A stretch of DNA of 31,811 nt from JAVBSC01 sp031547305 (GTDB lineage: Bacteria; Desulfobacterota; Desulfovibrionia; Desulfovibrionales; Desulfovibrionaceae). The notes below the pieces were generated by a model. The model was not told the DNA's origin. It saw nothing but the letters and a program-made list of their open reading frames with translations, and did no database searches. Shown here one piece after another: positions 23,651-30,297 of the stretch. The stretch covers positions 1 to 31,811 of the forward strand of contig JAVBSC010000098.1 in the NCBI GenBank assembly GCA_031547305.1. The letters are read 5' to 3'. Every line of letters begins with the position of its first letter. The stretch's first letter is position 1. The position numbers and the translations under genes were made by a program.

Positions 23651-25045
23651 TTAAAAGTTGTACTGGAACATGGCCTGGCCCTTCCAGGCGTTTTTCTGGT
23701 CATAGGTATCGCCCCAGACGCCCTTGTCCATATCCAGGCGGATGTAGCCCAGCTCCAGATAGATGATCAGGTTTTCGTACACTTGGTACTTGCTGTCAAC
23801 GTTCACTTCCCAGGCGTTGTCATGGTTGGTCATATAGAAGAATTCGCCCATGAAGGAGACGTTGTCCAGGTTCACCACGCCCGGATTCATGGACAGGTAG
23901 CGGACGTTTTCGGAGTTGTTGGTGCCCTGGTAGTAAAGCAGGCGCACGGTGTGGCTGAGGTCTTTTAGGAAGCTCAAATCCGCCGCCTGCACGCCGGCGC
24001 CCCAAGTGCCCATGGGGCTCAGGCCGATCACGTTGCTGGTGGTGACGGAGGATTCATTGCCGCCAAAACCGAAGCTGGAGAAAAACACTCCGCCGTCCGA
24101 GCCGATAACCGGCAGACGGCCATAGTCGTTGTCCTTGGCCGCATCGGCGTCGTCGCCGCTGGCCCACCAGCCGAAGATGCCGGGAGTGACCCAGTCGAAC
24201 TTGTAATCAGCGGCCGCGGCCAGGTACCAGCCCCGGCTTTCGATCTGGTCGTGGTCGTTGCTGATGTCGCCGTACATGCCGTCAAACTTCAGACTCAGGG
24301 GATCGAACATGTTCAGGTTGACGGCCACGCCGCCGACATAGGTATCCGCTGAACCAAGCAGGCCGGAACGGCTAAAATCCTCTTCGTCGCTCAGGCGGTA
24401 GTTCCAGAAGCCGGAATCGCCGCCGATGTTGGCGTAGGTGAACCAGGGGCTGACGTCCCAGGTTTCGCCGGTGATGGGCACAATCAGGCCGAACATGTCC
24501 ATGGCGTCATAAGATGGATTATTCTGAGCCGCATTATACCAGCCGTAATTGTCGAAAGGCCGGGCCCAGAAGGCGGTCAGGCTGACCATGTCGTTGAATT
24601 TGTATGTGCCCACCACAGCGGCCACGTTGGCGTCAAACACCGGGTTGCCGGAAACGGCCCAGGGCAGCGTGAGTTCCTGCAGGCCCATCCGGAAGGTCAG
24701 ATCCGTGTTGGGCACCTGCCAGTCTATGTACAGAAACCGGGTAGCCACATTGACCCCGGTGGTATCCAGAGCGCCGCCCTCTTCAGGACGACCCCAGTTA
24801 ATCGTGCCCACTTCAAAAGCATACACGCCCCTAAGAGCTTCAGAGGCGATGAACTCCACCTGGGCGCGCAGGCGGGTATTGGCCTGGAAGTCATCCTCGT
24901 TCACATGACTGAAGGTCTGCCCGTCCACCCATCCGAAAGCCTGTTCAATCTTGCCTTCCACCCGCACTTCCGTGGCGGCGAAAGCCTGACCTACAGCCCC
25001 CAGAAGCAGGACCGCCGCAACAGCCAGAGTCGCGATTCGTTTCAT
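23651..25045 (-). CDS. Outer-membrane porin 4, the divergent member (Desulfovibrio homotrimeric porin family)
   Basis: A 464-residue member of the same family but clearly more distant from the others. The signal peptide is MKRIATLAVAAVLLLGAVGQ, cut after AFA. Conserved blocks remain (VEFIASEALRGVYAFEVG, YIDWQVPNTDLTFRMGLQEL, YYQGTNNSENVRYL), but strands differ throughout and the protein ends ...AMFQYNF rather than EYKF. AAGGAAGGAG precedes the ATG. A promoter candidate and a Fur-box-like palindrome lie upstream, unlike at the other porins, so it may answer to iron. As the first gene in the transcription direction it could be the ancestral or a specialised member; which one cannot be told from here. 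Confidence 0.92.
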   Translation of the reverse strand: MKRIATLAVAAVLLLGAVGQAFAATEVRVEGKIEQAFGWVDGQTFSHVNEDDFQANTRLRAQVEFIASEALRGVYAFEVGTINWGRPEEGGALDTTGVNVATRFLYIDWQVPNTDLTFRMGLQELTLPWAVSGNPVFDANVAAVVGTYKFNDMVSLTAFWARPFDNYGWYNAAQNNPSYDAMDMFGLIVPITGETWDVSPWFTYANIGGDSGFWNYRLSDEEDFSRSGLLGSADTYVGGVAVNLNMFDPLSLKFDGMYGDISNDHDQIESRGWYLAAAADYKFDWVTPGIFGWWASGDDADAAKDNDYGRLPVIGSDGGVFFSSFGFGGNESSVTTSNVIGLSPMGTWGAGVQAADLSFLKDLSHTVRLLYYQGTNNSENVRYLSMNPGVVNLDNVSFMGEFFYMTNHDNAWEVNVDSKYQVYENLIIYLELGYIRLDMDKGVWGDTYDQKNAWKGQAMFQYNF

Positions 25046-25096
25046 GTTGCTCCTTCCTTAATTTAGAGTTAGCTATCAGAATTAATACTGGAAACG

Positions 25097-25124
25097 CATA
25101 TACCTATTCTAAATTATTACGCAA
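25097..25124 (-). promoter_or_regulatory. Candidate promoter of porin 4
   Basis: On the minus strand TTGCGT (25124-25119) and TATATG (25102-25097) are spaced by 16 bp. They resemble sigma70 elements at four of six positions each. Predicted leader of about 45 nt. Confidence 0.35.
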
Positions 25125-25167
25125 GACTATTATTTGCGATGCAGCGCTCAAAAGGCTATCTAATACA

Positions 25168-25186
25168 ATTGAAAATGGTTTTCAAT
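25168..25186. promoter_or_regulatory. Fur-box-like palindrome upstream of porin 4
   Basis: ATTGAAAATGGTTTTCAAT is a perfect inverted repeat with 8-bp arms. From memory, the Fur signal proposed for metal-reducing deltaproteobacteria is close to WTGAAAATnATTTTCAW, which this matches at all but one or two positions. It lies 123 bp before the porin 4 start. Confidence 0.6.
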
Positions 25187-25285
25187 ACCTTTGGTAAAAA
25201 AAATTTTCCCAGCCCAAAGATCCTTTGCCAACCCCGGCCGCTTCATAATATTGACAGTCCGGCGGCTTCCAGAAAAATTGCCCCT

Positions 25286-25320
25286 GGAGCGGATTAGCAT
25301 TGAAAATGTTCATCCGCTCC
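25286..25320 (+). repeat. 35-nt inverted-repeat block, copy 1
   Basis: GGAGCGGAT (25286-25294) pairs with ATCCGCTCC (25312-25320), with CATT-GAA-AATG in the middle. A reverse-complement copy at 26997-27031 matches at 31 of 35 positions. It lies 65 nt before core copy 2. Confidence 0.85.
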
Positions 25321-25385
25321 GGCTGCGGAATCAGGCGCGGGAGCGGAGCGACCGCGGGGCGCGTGCCAAGAGGGCCATAGTCAAG

Positions 25386-25427
25386 CTTGTTTCGCCGTTA
25401 AACGCCGAAGCGAGCGTTCAAAGTTAA
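25386..25427 (+). repeat. Composite intergenic repeat, core copy 2
   Basis: Begins CTTGTTTCGCCGTTAAACGC and ends in GAGCGTTCAAAGTTAA. It matches core copy 5 (30107-30149) at about 84 percent by eye. It ends 22 bp before the methyltransferase ATG. Confidence 0.75.
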
Positions 25428-25449
25428 GCTGCTCTGGAGCGGTTGACCC

Positions 25450-26793
25450 ATGCTATCGACGGATTCTGATAAAACATCACCCCAGCGACGCGATCCCGGC
25501 CAGGATTACGGGCGTTCTTTCCGCCTGGCCTGCTCGCCGGAAGATATCCACCTTGTGGAAGCCCTGCTGGACGCCGAAGGCTACGAATACGCTCCGGCTC
25601 CCCACTACCCCCTGGCCCGCCGCCTGATTGCCGGCCCACGGCCCCTGGGTTCCTCCCTGGCCGGGCGCTTCGGCTACATCTATATACAGGACGCCTCATC
25701 CATGCTGCCCGCCCTGGCGCTGAACCCTCCGGCCGGGGCCAGGGTGCTGGACTTGTGCGCCAGCCCGGGCGGCAAGACCTCCCTGCTGGCGCTGCTGGCG
25801 GGCAAAAGCGGTTTTGTGCTGGGCAACGAGCCTTCTGCCAGGCGGTTGGGCAATCTGCGCCGCAATCTGGAAGCCCAGAATCTTTTGAATACCGCCACCT
25901 GCTCTTTTGCCGGGGAGGAACTGCCGGATTTCGCCTCGGCCTGGGACGGCATCCTGCTGGACCCTCCGTGCAGCGGCTGGGGCACTGCGGAAAAACACCC
26001 CAAAGTGCTCAAGCTCTGGCAAGGGGATAAGCTGAAACCGCTTATCGCCCTGCAGCGCAGGCTGCTCCGGCGGGCCGTCGCGCTGATCGGGCCTGACGGC
26101 CTTCTGGCCTACTCCACCTGCACCACCAACGTGGAAGAAAACGAGGACCAGGCGCTTTGGGCCGTGGAGGAGCTGGGGCTTGAGCTTGTGCCCCTGCCGG
26201 ACCCGCCCGGTTTTTGCCTGGAGCCTCCGGCCCGGCCGGACTGCCGGGGAACCTGGCGCGTGGCCGCGACCGCGGATGCGGGCGAGGGCCCGGATTCCGG
26301 ACCGGCCCAGGGCTTTTTTGTGGCCCTGCTGCGCAAGGCGCCGGACGCCGGTCCGGACGCCGGGGCCGGCTCCGCTTTTCAGCCGGACCGGGTCGTGGAC
26401 CGGGCGGTCCTGAGAGGCCCTTGCTCGGACGCCGGCCTGCTGCCGGAAGGACAGGTGGCGATATTTAACGACACAGCCTATTTTTTGCCCAAGGCCGCCC
26501 TGGGCATTCTGCCGGCCGGCTTTGCCTGGCGCGGTTTTCCCCTGGGCCGGCTGAAGCCGGGCGCGCCCTTCAAACCGCAAGCCTTTCTACGGGCCCTGTT
26601 GCCGAGGCCGGCTTTGATCGCGGATACCGGCGGCATTTTGAACCTGGAGGAAACCGGACCGATCCGGGATCTGCTGGCCGGGCGCAGCCTGCCCTGGACG
26701 TCCGGCGGCGCGGAGATCGGGCTTTACTTCAAATCCCTGCCGCTCTGCCGCCTGCAGGCCAGGGGCGGCCGGATTTTTTTGCCAAATCATTGA
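25450..26793 (+). CDS. RsmB/RsmF-family RNA cytosine-C5 methyltransferase
   Basis: A 447-residue SAM-dependent enzyme of the NOL1/NOP2/Sun family, which methylates C5 of cytosine in rRNA (or tRNA). The SAM loop is DLCASPGGKT (101-110). Both catalytic cysteines are present: C174 in DPPCSG (171-176) and C224 in STCTTN (222-227). The N-terminal RsmB RNA-binding domain is lacking, and a C-terminal extension of about 150 residues resembles the tail of RsmF/YebU-type proteins, so RsmF-like is the better guess. The segment at about 290-310 is low-complexity (PDAGPDAGAGS). The ATG at 25450 has a GGAG about 11 nt upstream. The gene is flanked by two inverted composite repeats. Confidence 0.88.
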   Translation: MLSTDSDKTSPQRRDPGQDYGRSFRLACSPEDIHLVEALLDAEGYEYAPAPHYPLARRLIAGPRPLGSSLAGRFGYIYIQDASSMLPALALNPPAGARVLDLCASPGGKTSLLALLAGKSGFVLGNEPSARRLGNLRRNLEAQNLLNTATCSFAGEELPDFASAWDGILLDPPCSGWGTAEKHPKVLKLWQGDKLKPLIALQRRLLRRAVALIGPDGLLAYSTCTTNVEENEDQALWAVEELGLELVPLPDPPGFCLEPPARPDCRGTWRVAATADAGEGPDSGPAQGFFVALLRKAPDAGPDAGAGSAFQPDRVVDRAVLRGPCSDAGLLPEGQVAIFNDTAYFLPKAALGILPAGFAWRGFPLGRLKPGAPFKPQAFLRALLPRPALIADTGGILNLEETGPIRDLLAGRSLPWTSGGAEIGLYFKSLPLCRLQARGGRIFLPNH

Positions 26794-26892
26794 AAACGGA
26801 CTTGTATAATCTTTATATGCGTATATTTTCTTTGCTAATTCAGCCTGCAATGTGTTAATATGTATAGAGTGACGCCTAGGCTGAACTTTTAG

Positions 26893-26934
26893 AGCCTACC
26901 CGCTTTGAGATTGTCGCTTAACGGCGGGCGCAAG
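26893..26934 (-). repeat. Composite intergenic repeat, core copy 3 (diverged)
   Basis: On the minus strand it reads CTTGCGCCCGCCGTTAAGCG and then diverges. It lies 62 nt from the 35-nt block at 26997-27031, the same arrangement as copy 2 but inverted. Confidence 0.6.
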
Positions 26935-26939
26935 AGCCT

Positions 26940-26958
26940 GTATGCGCGCCACGCATAC
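26940..26958. repeat. Short hairpin inside the spacer before cheV
   Basis: GTATGCG-CGCCA-CGCATAC, a 7-bp perfect stem. It is nested inside GAGATT (about 26907) / AATCTC (about 26962), giving a larger foldable structure between the 35-nt block and core copy 3. Confidence 0.6.
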
Positions 26959-26996
26959 GCCAATCTCGCGACAGGGATTTGCGGGCAAACCCTTGC

Positions 26997-27031
26997 GGAG
27001 CGGATGAACATTTTCAATATTAGTCCGCTCT
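26997..27031 (-). repeat. 35-nt inverted-repeat block, copy 2
   Basis: Reverse complement of the block at 25286-25320 with four differences in 35. It lies 49 bp before the cheV start and points away from it. Confidence 0.85.
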
Positions 27032-27079
27032 TGCGACATAAATAAAAAATCATCAGGCCTTGGGGGGAGGACTACAGAT

Positions 27080-28030
27080 ATGTCTAAAACCAATATACTT
27101 CTGGAAAGCGGCACCAACGAGCTTGAGGTCGTGGAATTTTTTCTGGATGAGGAAGGCTACCGGGGCTACTACGGGGTAAACGTGGCCAAGGTACTGGAAA
27201 TAATCCGCCAGCAGCCGGTTACGGCCATGCCCCAGATGCGGCATCCATCTGTTCTGGGCGCTTTTCCGCATCGCGACGGCCGCGTTGTGCCCATGGTGGA
27301 TCTGGCGGTTTACCTGGACAAAAAACGTGTTCCTTCCACGGACCCCAAAGTCATAGTCACGGAATTCAATAACATCACCACCGGGTTTCTGGTTTCCGGG
27401 GTTAACCGCATTCACCGGCTGAGCTGGCAGGATGTGGAGGCTCCGGGCAACTTCCTCCAGCATATAAGCGCCAACTCCATAACCGGGGTGGTGCGCCTGG
27501 AAGGCAGGGTGGTGTTTTTACTGGATATGGAAAGCATAGTCGCGGATCTGGACCCCAACCTGGCCATCCGCCTGGGTACGCTTTCGGTGCGGGAAGGCGA
27601 GGACGCCAGCCGGGTGTATACGATCCTGCACGCGGACGACTCCGGCAACGTGCGCAACCTGGTCAAGCGGCTCCTGGAAGAAAGCGGCCGATTCAAGGTG
27701 CTTCAGGTGGGCGACGGGCAGGAGGCCTGGGATTTTGTAGACAGGCTGCGCATGCAGGAAGCCCAGGGCGGGCCCAAGGCCGCCGATCAACTGGATGCGG
27801 TGATCACCGACATCGAAATGCCGCGCATGGACGGCCTGGCCCTGTGCCGGCAGATCAAAGAAGACCCCATGCTGAAGCCCATTCCGGTGGCGATATTCTC
27901 TTCCCTTATTTCCGATCGTTCGGAGCACAAGGCGGTTTCCGTCGGCGCGGACGCCCAGTTCGTCAAACCGGATCTTCAGGTGCTGAGCGAAAAAGTGCTG
28001 GACCTTGTACATATGAGAAAAAAAGCCTGA
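27080..28030 (+). CDS. cheV: Chemotaxis protein CheV (CheW-receiver fusion)
   Basis: A 316-residue cytosolic coupling protein. A CheW-like domain (about 14-165) links chemoreceptors to the CheA kinase. A receiver domain (about 178-312) has the acidic pair D186/D187, phosphoacceptor D244 in VITDIEMPRMDG, S274 and K296, so it should accept phosphate from CheA and tune adaptation. The order and length are typical of CheV. A strong GGGGGGAGG lies upstream of the ATG. No other chemotaxis gene is in the window. The gene is bordered on both sides by structured repeat spacers and appears to be transcribed alone. Confidence 0.95.
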   Translation: MSKTNILLESGTNELEVVEFFLDEEGYRGYYGVNVAKVLEIIRQQPVTAMPQMRHPSVLGAFPHRDGRVVPMVDLAVYLDKKRVPSTDPKVIVTEFNNITTGFLVSGVNRIHRLSWQDVEAPGNFLQHISANSITGVVRLEGRVVFLLDMESIVADLDPNLAIRLGTLSVREGEDASRVYTILHADDSGNVRNLVKRLLEESGRFKVLQVGDGQEAWDFVDRLRMQEAQGGPKAADQLDAVITDIEMPRMDGLALCRQIKEDPMLKPIPVAIFSSLISDRSEHKAVSVGADAQFVKPDLQVLSEKVLDLVHMRKKA

Positions 28031-28043
28031 GTTCCAAAACAAT

Positions 28044-28085
28044 TTATTTTTGAAACGCTCCACGCGTCGTTTACGGCCGGAAAAG
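28044..28085 (-). repeat. Composite intergenic repeat, core copy 4
   Basis: On the minus strand it reads CTTTTCCGGCCGTAAACGAC and ends in GAGCGTTTCAAAAATAA. Within 36 aligned bases it matches copy 1 at 29. A second block at about 28123-28203 also resembles the sequence beside copy 1. Confidence 0.7.
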
Positions 28086-28114
28086 CCGGCTTCAGACTGA
28101 TGACAAAACCCGCA

Positions 28115-28204
28115 AGGCCGGGGGTTTGTAAAGGCACGCCCACTCCCCATGGGCGTGGGGCATGCCGTGCCTGCCTCCTGGATCATTTCATACTTGAAAA
28201 GATC
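28115..28204. repeat. Structured spacer between cheV and the CoA-disulfide reductase gene
   Basis: Holds ACGCCCA / TGGGCGT (7-bp stem) inside GGCACG / CGTGCC, followed by an imperfect palindrome GATCATTTCA-TAC-TTGAAAAGATC region at 28181-28204. No reading frame is credible here. Confidence 0.6.
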
Positions 28205-28207
28205 TAA

Positions 28208-28235
28208 TTGCGACTTTGACGTTGATGCTTATAAT
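28208..28235 (+). promoter_or_regulatory. Predicted promoter of the CoA-disulfide reductase gene
   Basis: TTGCGA (28208-28213), 16-bp spacer, then a perfect TATAAT (28230-28235). Transcription should start near 28242, giving a leader of about 75 nt that contains the hairpin at 28258-28298. Confidence 0.55.
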
Positions 28236-28257
28236 AGACCAACGTTGTAAGGCATAC

Positions 28258-28298
28258 GGCCCCGGAGCGCTCCGCCGCCTCGGGGCCGGGCATTTTTT
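28258..28298 (+). terminator. Terminator-like leader hairpin (possible attenuator)
   Basis: GGCCCCG (28258-28264) pairs with CGGGGCC (28281-28287), with GGAGCGCTCC inside the loop, and six T follow at 28293-28298. It lies between the predicted promoter and the AAAGGAG ribosome-binding site, so it could stop transcription early or end a small RNA of about 55 nt. Confidence 0.6.
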
Positions 28299-28316
28299 AC
28301 AGCAAAGGAGTCCGAT

Positions 28317-30029
28317 ATGCCTCTTAAAGTTGTGGTCATAGGCGCAGTGGCCCTGGGGCCCAAAGCAGCCTGCCGTCTGGCGCGCCTGGCGCCGGATGCC
28401 CAGATTACCATGGTCGACCAGTCCGGGCACATTTCCTACGGCGGTTGCGGCATCCCCTACTATGTCTCCGGAGAAGTGAACAGCGTGCGCGAGCTGCAGT
28501 CCACCCCTTATGGAATTTTGCGGGATCCGGCTTTTTTCAAGGCCAACAAGGGTGTGAACGTGCTCATAAACACCCGCGCCCTGTCCATTGACCGTAAAAA
28601 ACGCCAGGTGCGCATAAAAGATCTGGCTGCCGGCCAGGAATCGACCCTACCCTATGACAAGCTGGTGCTGGCCATGGGCAGCTCGGCCAACCGTCCGCCC
28701 ATTCCCGGCCTGGACCTGCAGGGCGTCAGCCCGGCCACCAATTTGGAGGAAGCCGAAACGATTAAAAACACCGTGGCTTCCGGCGGGGTATCCAACGCCG
28801 TGGTCCTTGGCGGCGGCTTCATCGGCCTGGAAATGGCCGTGGCCCTCGGCGACATGTGGGGCATACCCACTTCCGTGGTGGAACTGGCCCAGCATATCCT
28901 GCCCGGGTTTCTTTCCCCCACCCTGGCCGCCATGGCCGCCCGGGATTTGACCGAGCACGGCGTGAACGTTTATGAAAACGAAAAAATTCTGCGCCTGGAA
29001 GGAGAAAACGGCAAGGTCGCCAAAGTAATCACGGACAAACGCGAACTGGACGCGGACCTGGTGGTGCTATCCGCCGGAGTGCGGCCGAATACCCGGATCG
29101 CCGCTGACGCCGGCCTGGAACTTACAGACCGCGGCTTGATTATTGTGGATGAAGAAATGCGCACTTCCGATCCGGACATTTTTGCCGGCGGAGACTGCGT
29201 ATCCGTCAAAAATCTGGTCACCGGCAAACCGGGCTGGAACCCGCTGGGCTCCCTGGCCAACCGCCAGGGCCGAATCATCGGCACCAATCTGGCCGGCGGT
29301 CATGCCAAGTTTCAGGGGGCCGTGGGCTCCTGGGGCGTCAAGCTGTTCGATCAGTCCGCCGGAGGCGCCGGCCTGAGCATAGAAGGCGCCAAACGCGAAG
29401 GCTTTGATGCCGTTAACGTGCATGTGGAACAGGTGGACCGCGCCCATTTTTACCCGGATCACGCTCTTATGGCCCTGGAACTTGTGGTGGACCGGCCAAC
29501 CCGCCGGGTTTTAGGCATCCAGGGCCTGTGCGCGGCCGGCGACGGCCTGATGGCCCGCATCAACCCGGTGGCCGCCATCCTTGGCCAGCACCCGGTGGTG
29601 GCGGATATAAGCACCTTGGAAGTTGTCTATTCTCCACCATTCTCCTCGGCCATGGATGTGCTGAACGTGGCCGGCAACGTGGCGGAAAACATTCTGGAAG
29701 GCCGTTGCCATCCCATGCAGGCCGAAGAATTCTGCAACCTCTGGCTGGATCGCGCCAATAACGAATACTACTTCATAGACGCCCGCGTGCCGTCCAATGC
29801 CGGCCCCCTGGCGGAAAAATACCCCGGCGAATGGCACAACATCCAACCTCAGGAAGTGGCCGCGCGCCTCAAAGATATTCCCAGAGACAGACCGCTGGCC
29901 ATCCTCTGCAACACCGGCCTGATGTCCTACGACGCCCAACTCGCCCTGGCCAAATACGGCTTTACCAATACCCGCAACGTAGCCGGAGGCATGAGCACTA
30001 TTAAAAGATTAGGGTTGGATATCAAATGA
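28317..30029 (+). CDS. CoA-disulfide / persulfide reductase-like flavoprotein with C-terminal rhodanese domain
   Basis: A 570-residue FAD- and NAD(P)H-dependent oxidoreductase. The N-terminal FAD fold begins VVVIGAVALG (the usual GxGxxG is altered), and the single active cysteine C44 sits in ISYGGCGIPYYVSG, as in CoA-disulfide reductase and NADH oxidase relatives. A second dinucleotide motif, VVLGGGFIGLEMA, and FAGGDCV (FAD contact) follow. From about 465 there is a rhodanese domain with candidate active cysteine C531 in LCNTGLMS. This two-domain form matches CoADR-Rhd / NADH-dependent persulfide reductases, thought to reduce CoA disulfide, CoA-persulfide or polysulfide. In a sulfate reducer that suggests sulfane-sulfur handling or redox defence. 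AAAGGAG lies 7 nt before the ATG. Confidence 0.9.
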   Translation: MPLKVVVIGAVALGPKAACRLARLAPDAQITMVDQSGHISYGGCGIPYYVSGEVNSVRELQSTPYGILRDPAFFKANKGVNVLINTRALSIDRKKRQVRIKDLAAGQESTLPYDKLVLAMGSSANRPPIPGLDLQGVSPATNLEEAETIKNTVASGGVSNAVVLGGGFIGLEMAVALGDMWGIPTSVVELAQHILPGFLSPTLAAMAARDLTEHGVNVYENEKILRLEGENGKVAKVITDKRELDADLVVLSAGVRPNTRIAADAGLELTDRGLIIVDEEMRTSDPDIFAGGDCVSVKNLVTGKPGWNPLGSLANRQGRIIGTNLAGGHAKFQGAVGSWGVKLFDQSAGGAGLSIEGAKREGFDAVNVHVEQVDRAHFYPDHALMALELVVDRPTRRVLGIQGLCAAGDGLMARINPVAAILGQHPVVADISTLEVVYSPPFSSAMDVLNVAGNVAENILEGRCHPMQAEEFCNLWLDRANNEYYFIDARVPSNAGPLAEKYPGEWHNIQPQEVAARLKDIPRDRPLAILCNTGLMSYDAQLALAKYGFTNTRNVAGGMSTIKRLGLDIK

Positions 30030-30060
30030 TTTGAGAAGCTCCACCCTTTAAACCACCCGC

Positions 30061-30097
30061 CAGGGGCTAGTGCCGCGTCAAGCGGCACTAGCCCCTG
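30061..30097. terminator. Perfect 16-bp hairpin after the CoA-disulfide reductase gene
   Basis: CAGGGGCTAGTGCCGC (30061-30076) and its exact complement (30082-30097) enclose a 5-nt GTCAA loop. It lies 31 bp after the stop. There is no T-run on the plus strand, so it may protect the mRNA 3' end or be a repeat-family hairpin rather than a classic terminator. Confidence 0.65.
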
Positions 30098-30106
30098 TGG
30101 GCGAAA

Positions 30107-30149
30107 CTTGTTTCGCCGTTAAACTCCGAAGTGAACGCCTTAAAGTTAA
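30107..30149 (+). repeat. Composite intergenic repeat, core copy 5 (upstream of asnS)
   Basis: Begins CTTGTTTCGCCGTTAAACTC and ends in CCTTAAAGTTAA. GCGAAA / TTTCGC forms a small stem at its left edge. A GC hairpin GCGGCA / TGCCGC follows at 30213-30230. Confidence 0.75.
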
Positions 30150-30297
30150 AATGCCTTAAGTCCCTCGGCGCCCGTTCAGGAGCACAGGAACACACCGGGC
30201 TGCGCAGCGGGCGCGGCAGCGCCATGCCGCCGTGGTCGCGGAAAAAAACAAGGTCCGGAAAGACGAAGCCTCTCCGATATATAAAAAGGATATCCAT

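Larger units (their letters stand above)
25046..25449. other. Divergent spacer between porin 4 and the RNA methyltransferase gene
   Basis: A 404-bp gene-free region. On the porin side (25046-25200) it is AT-rich with a promoter candidate and a Fur-box-like palindrome. On the methyltransferase side (25250-25449) it is GC-rich and carries a 35-nt inverted-repeat block (25286-25320) and core copy 2 of the intergenic repeat (25386-25427). Confidence 0.7.
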
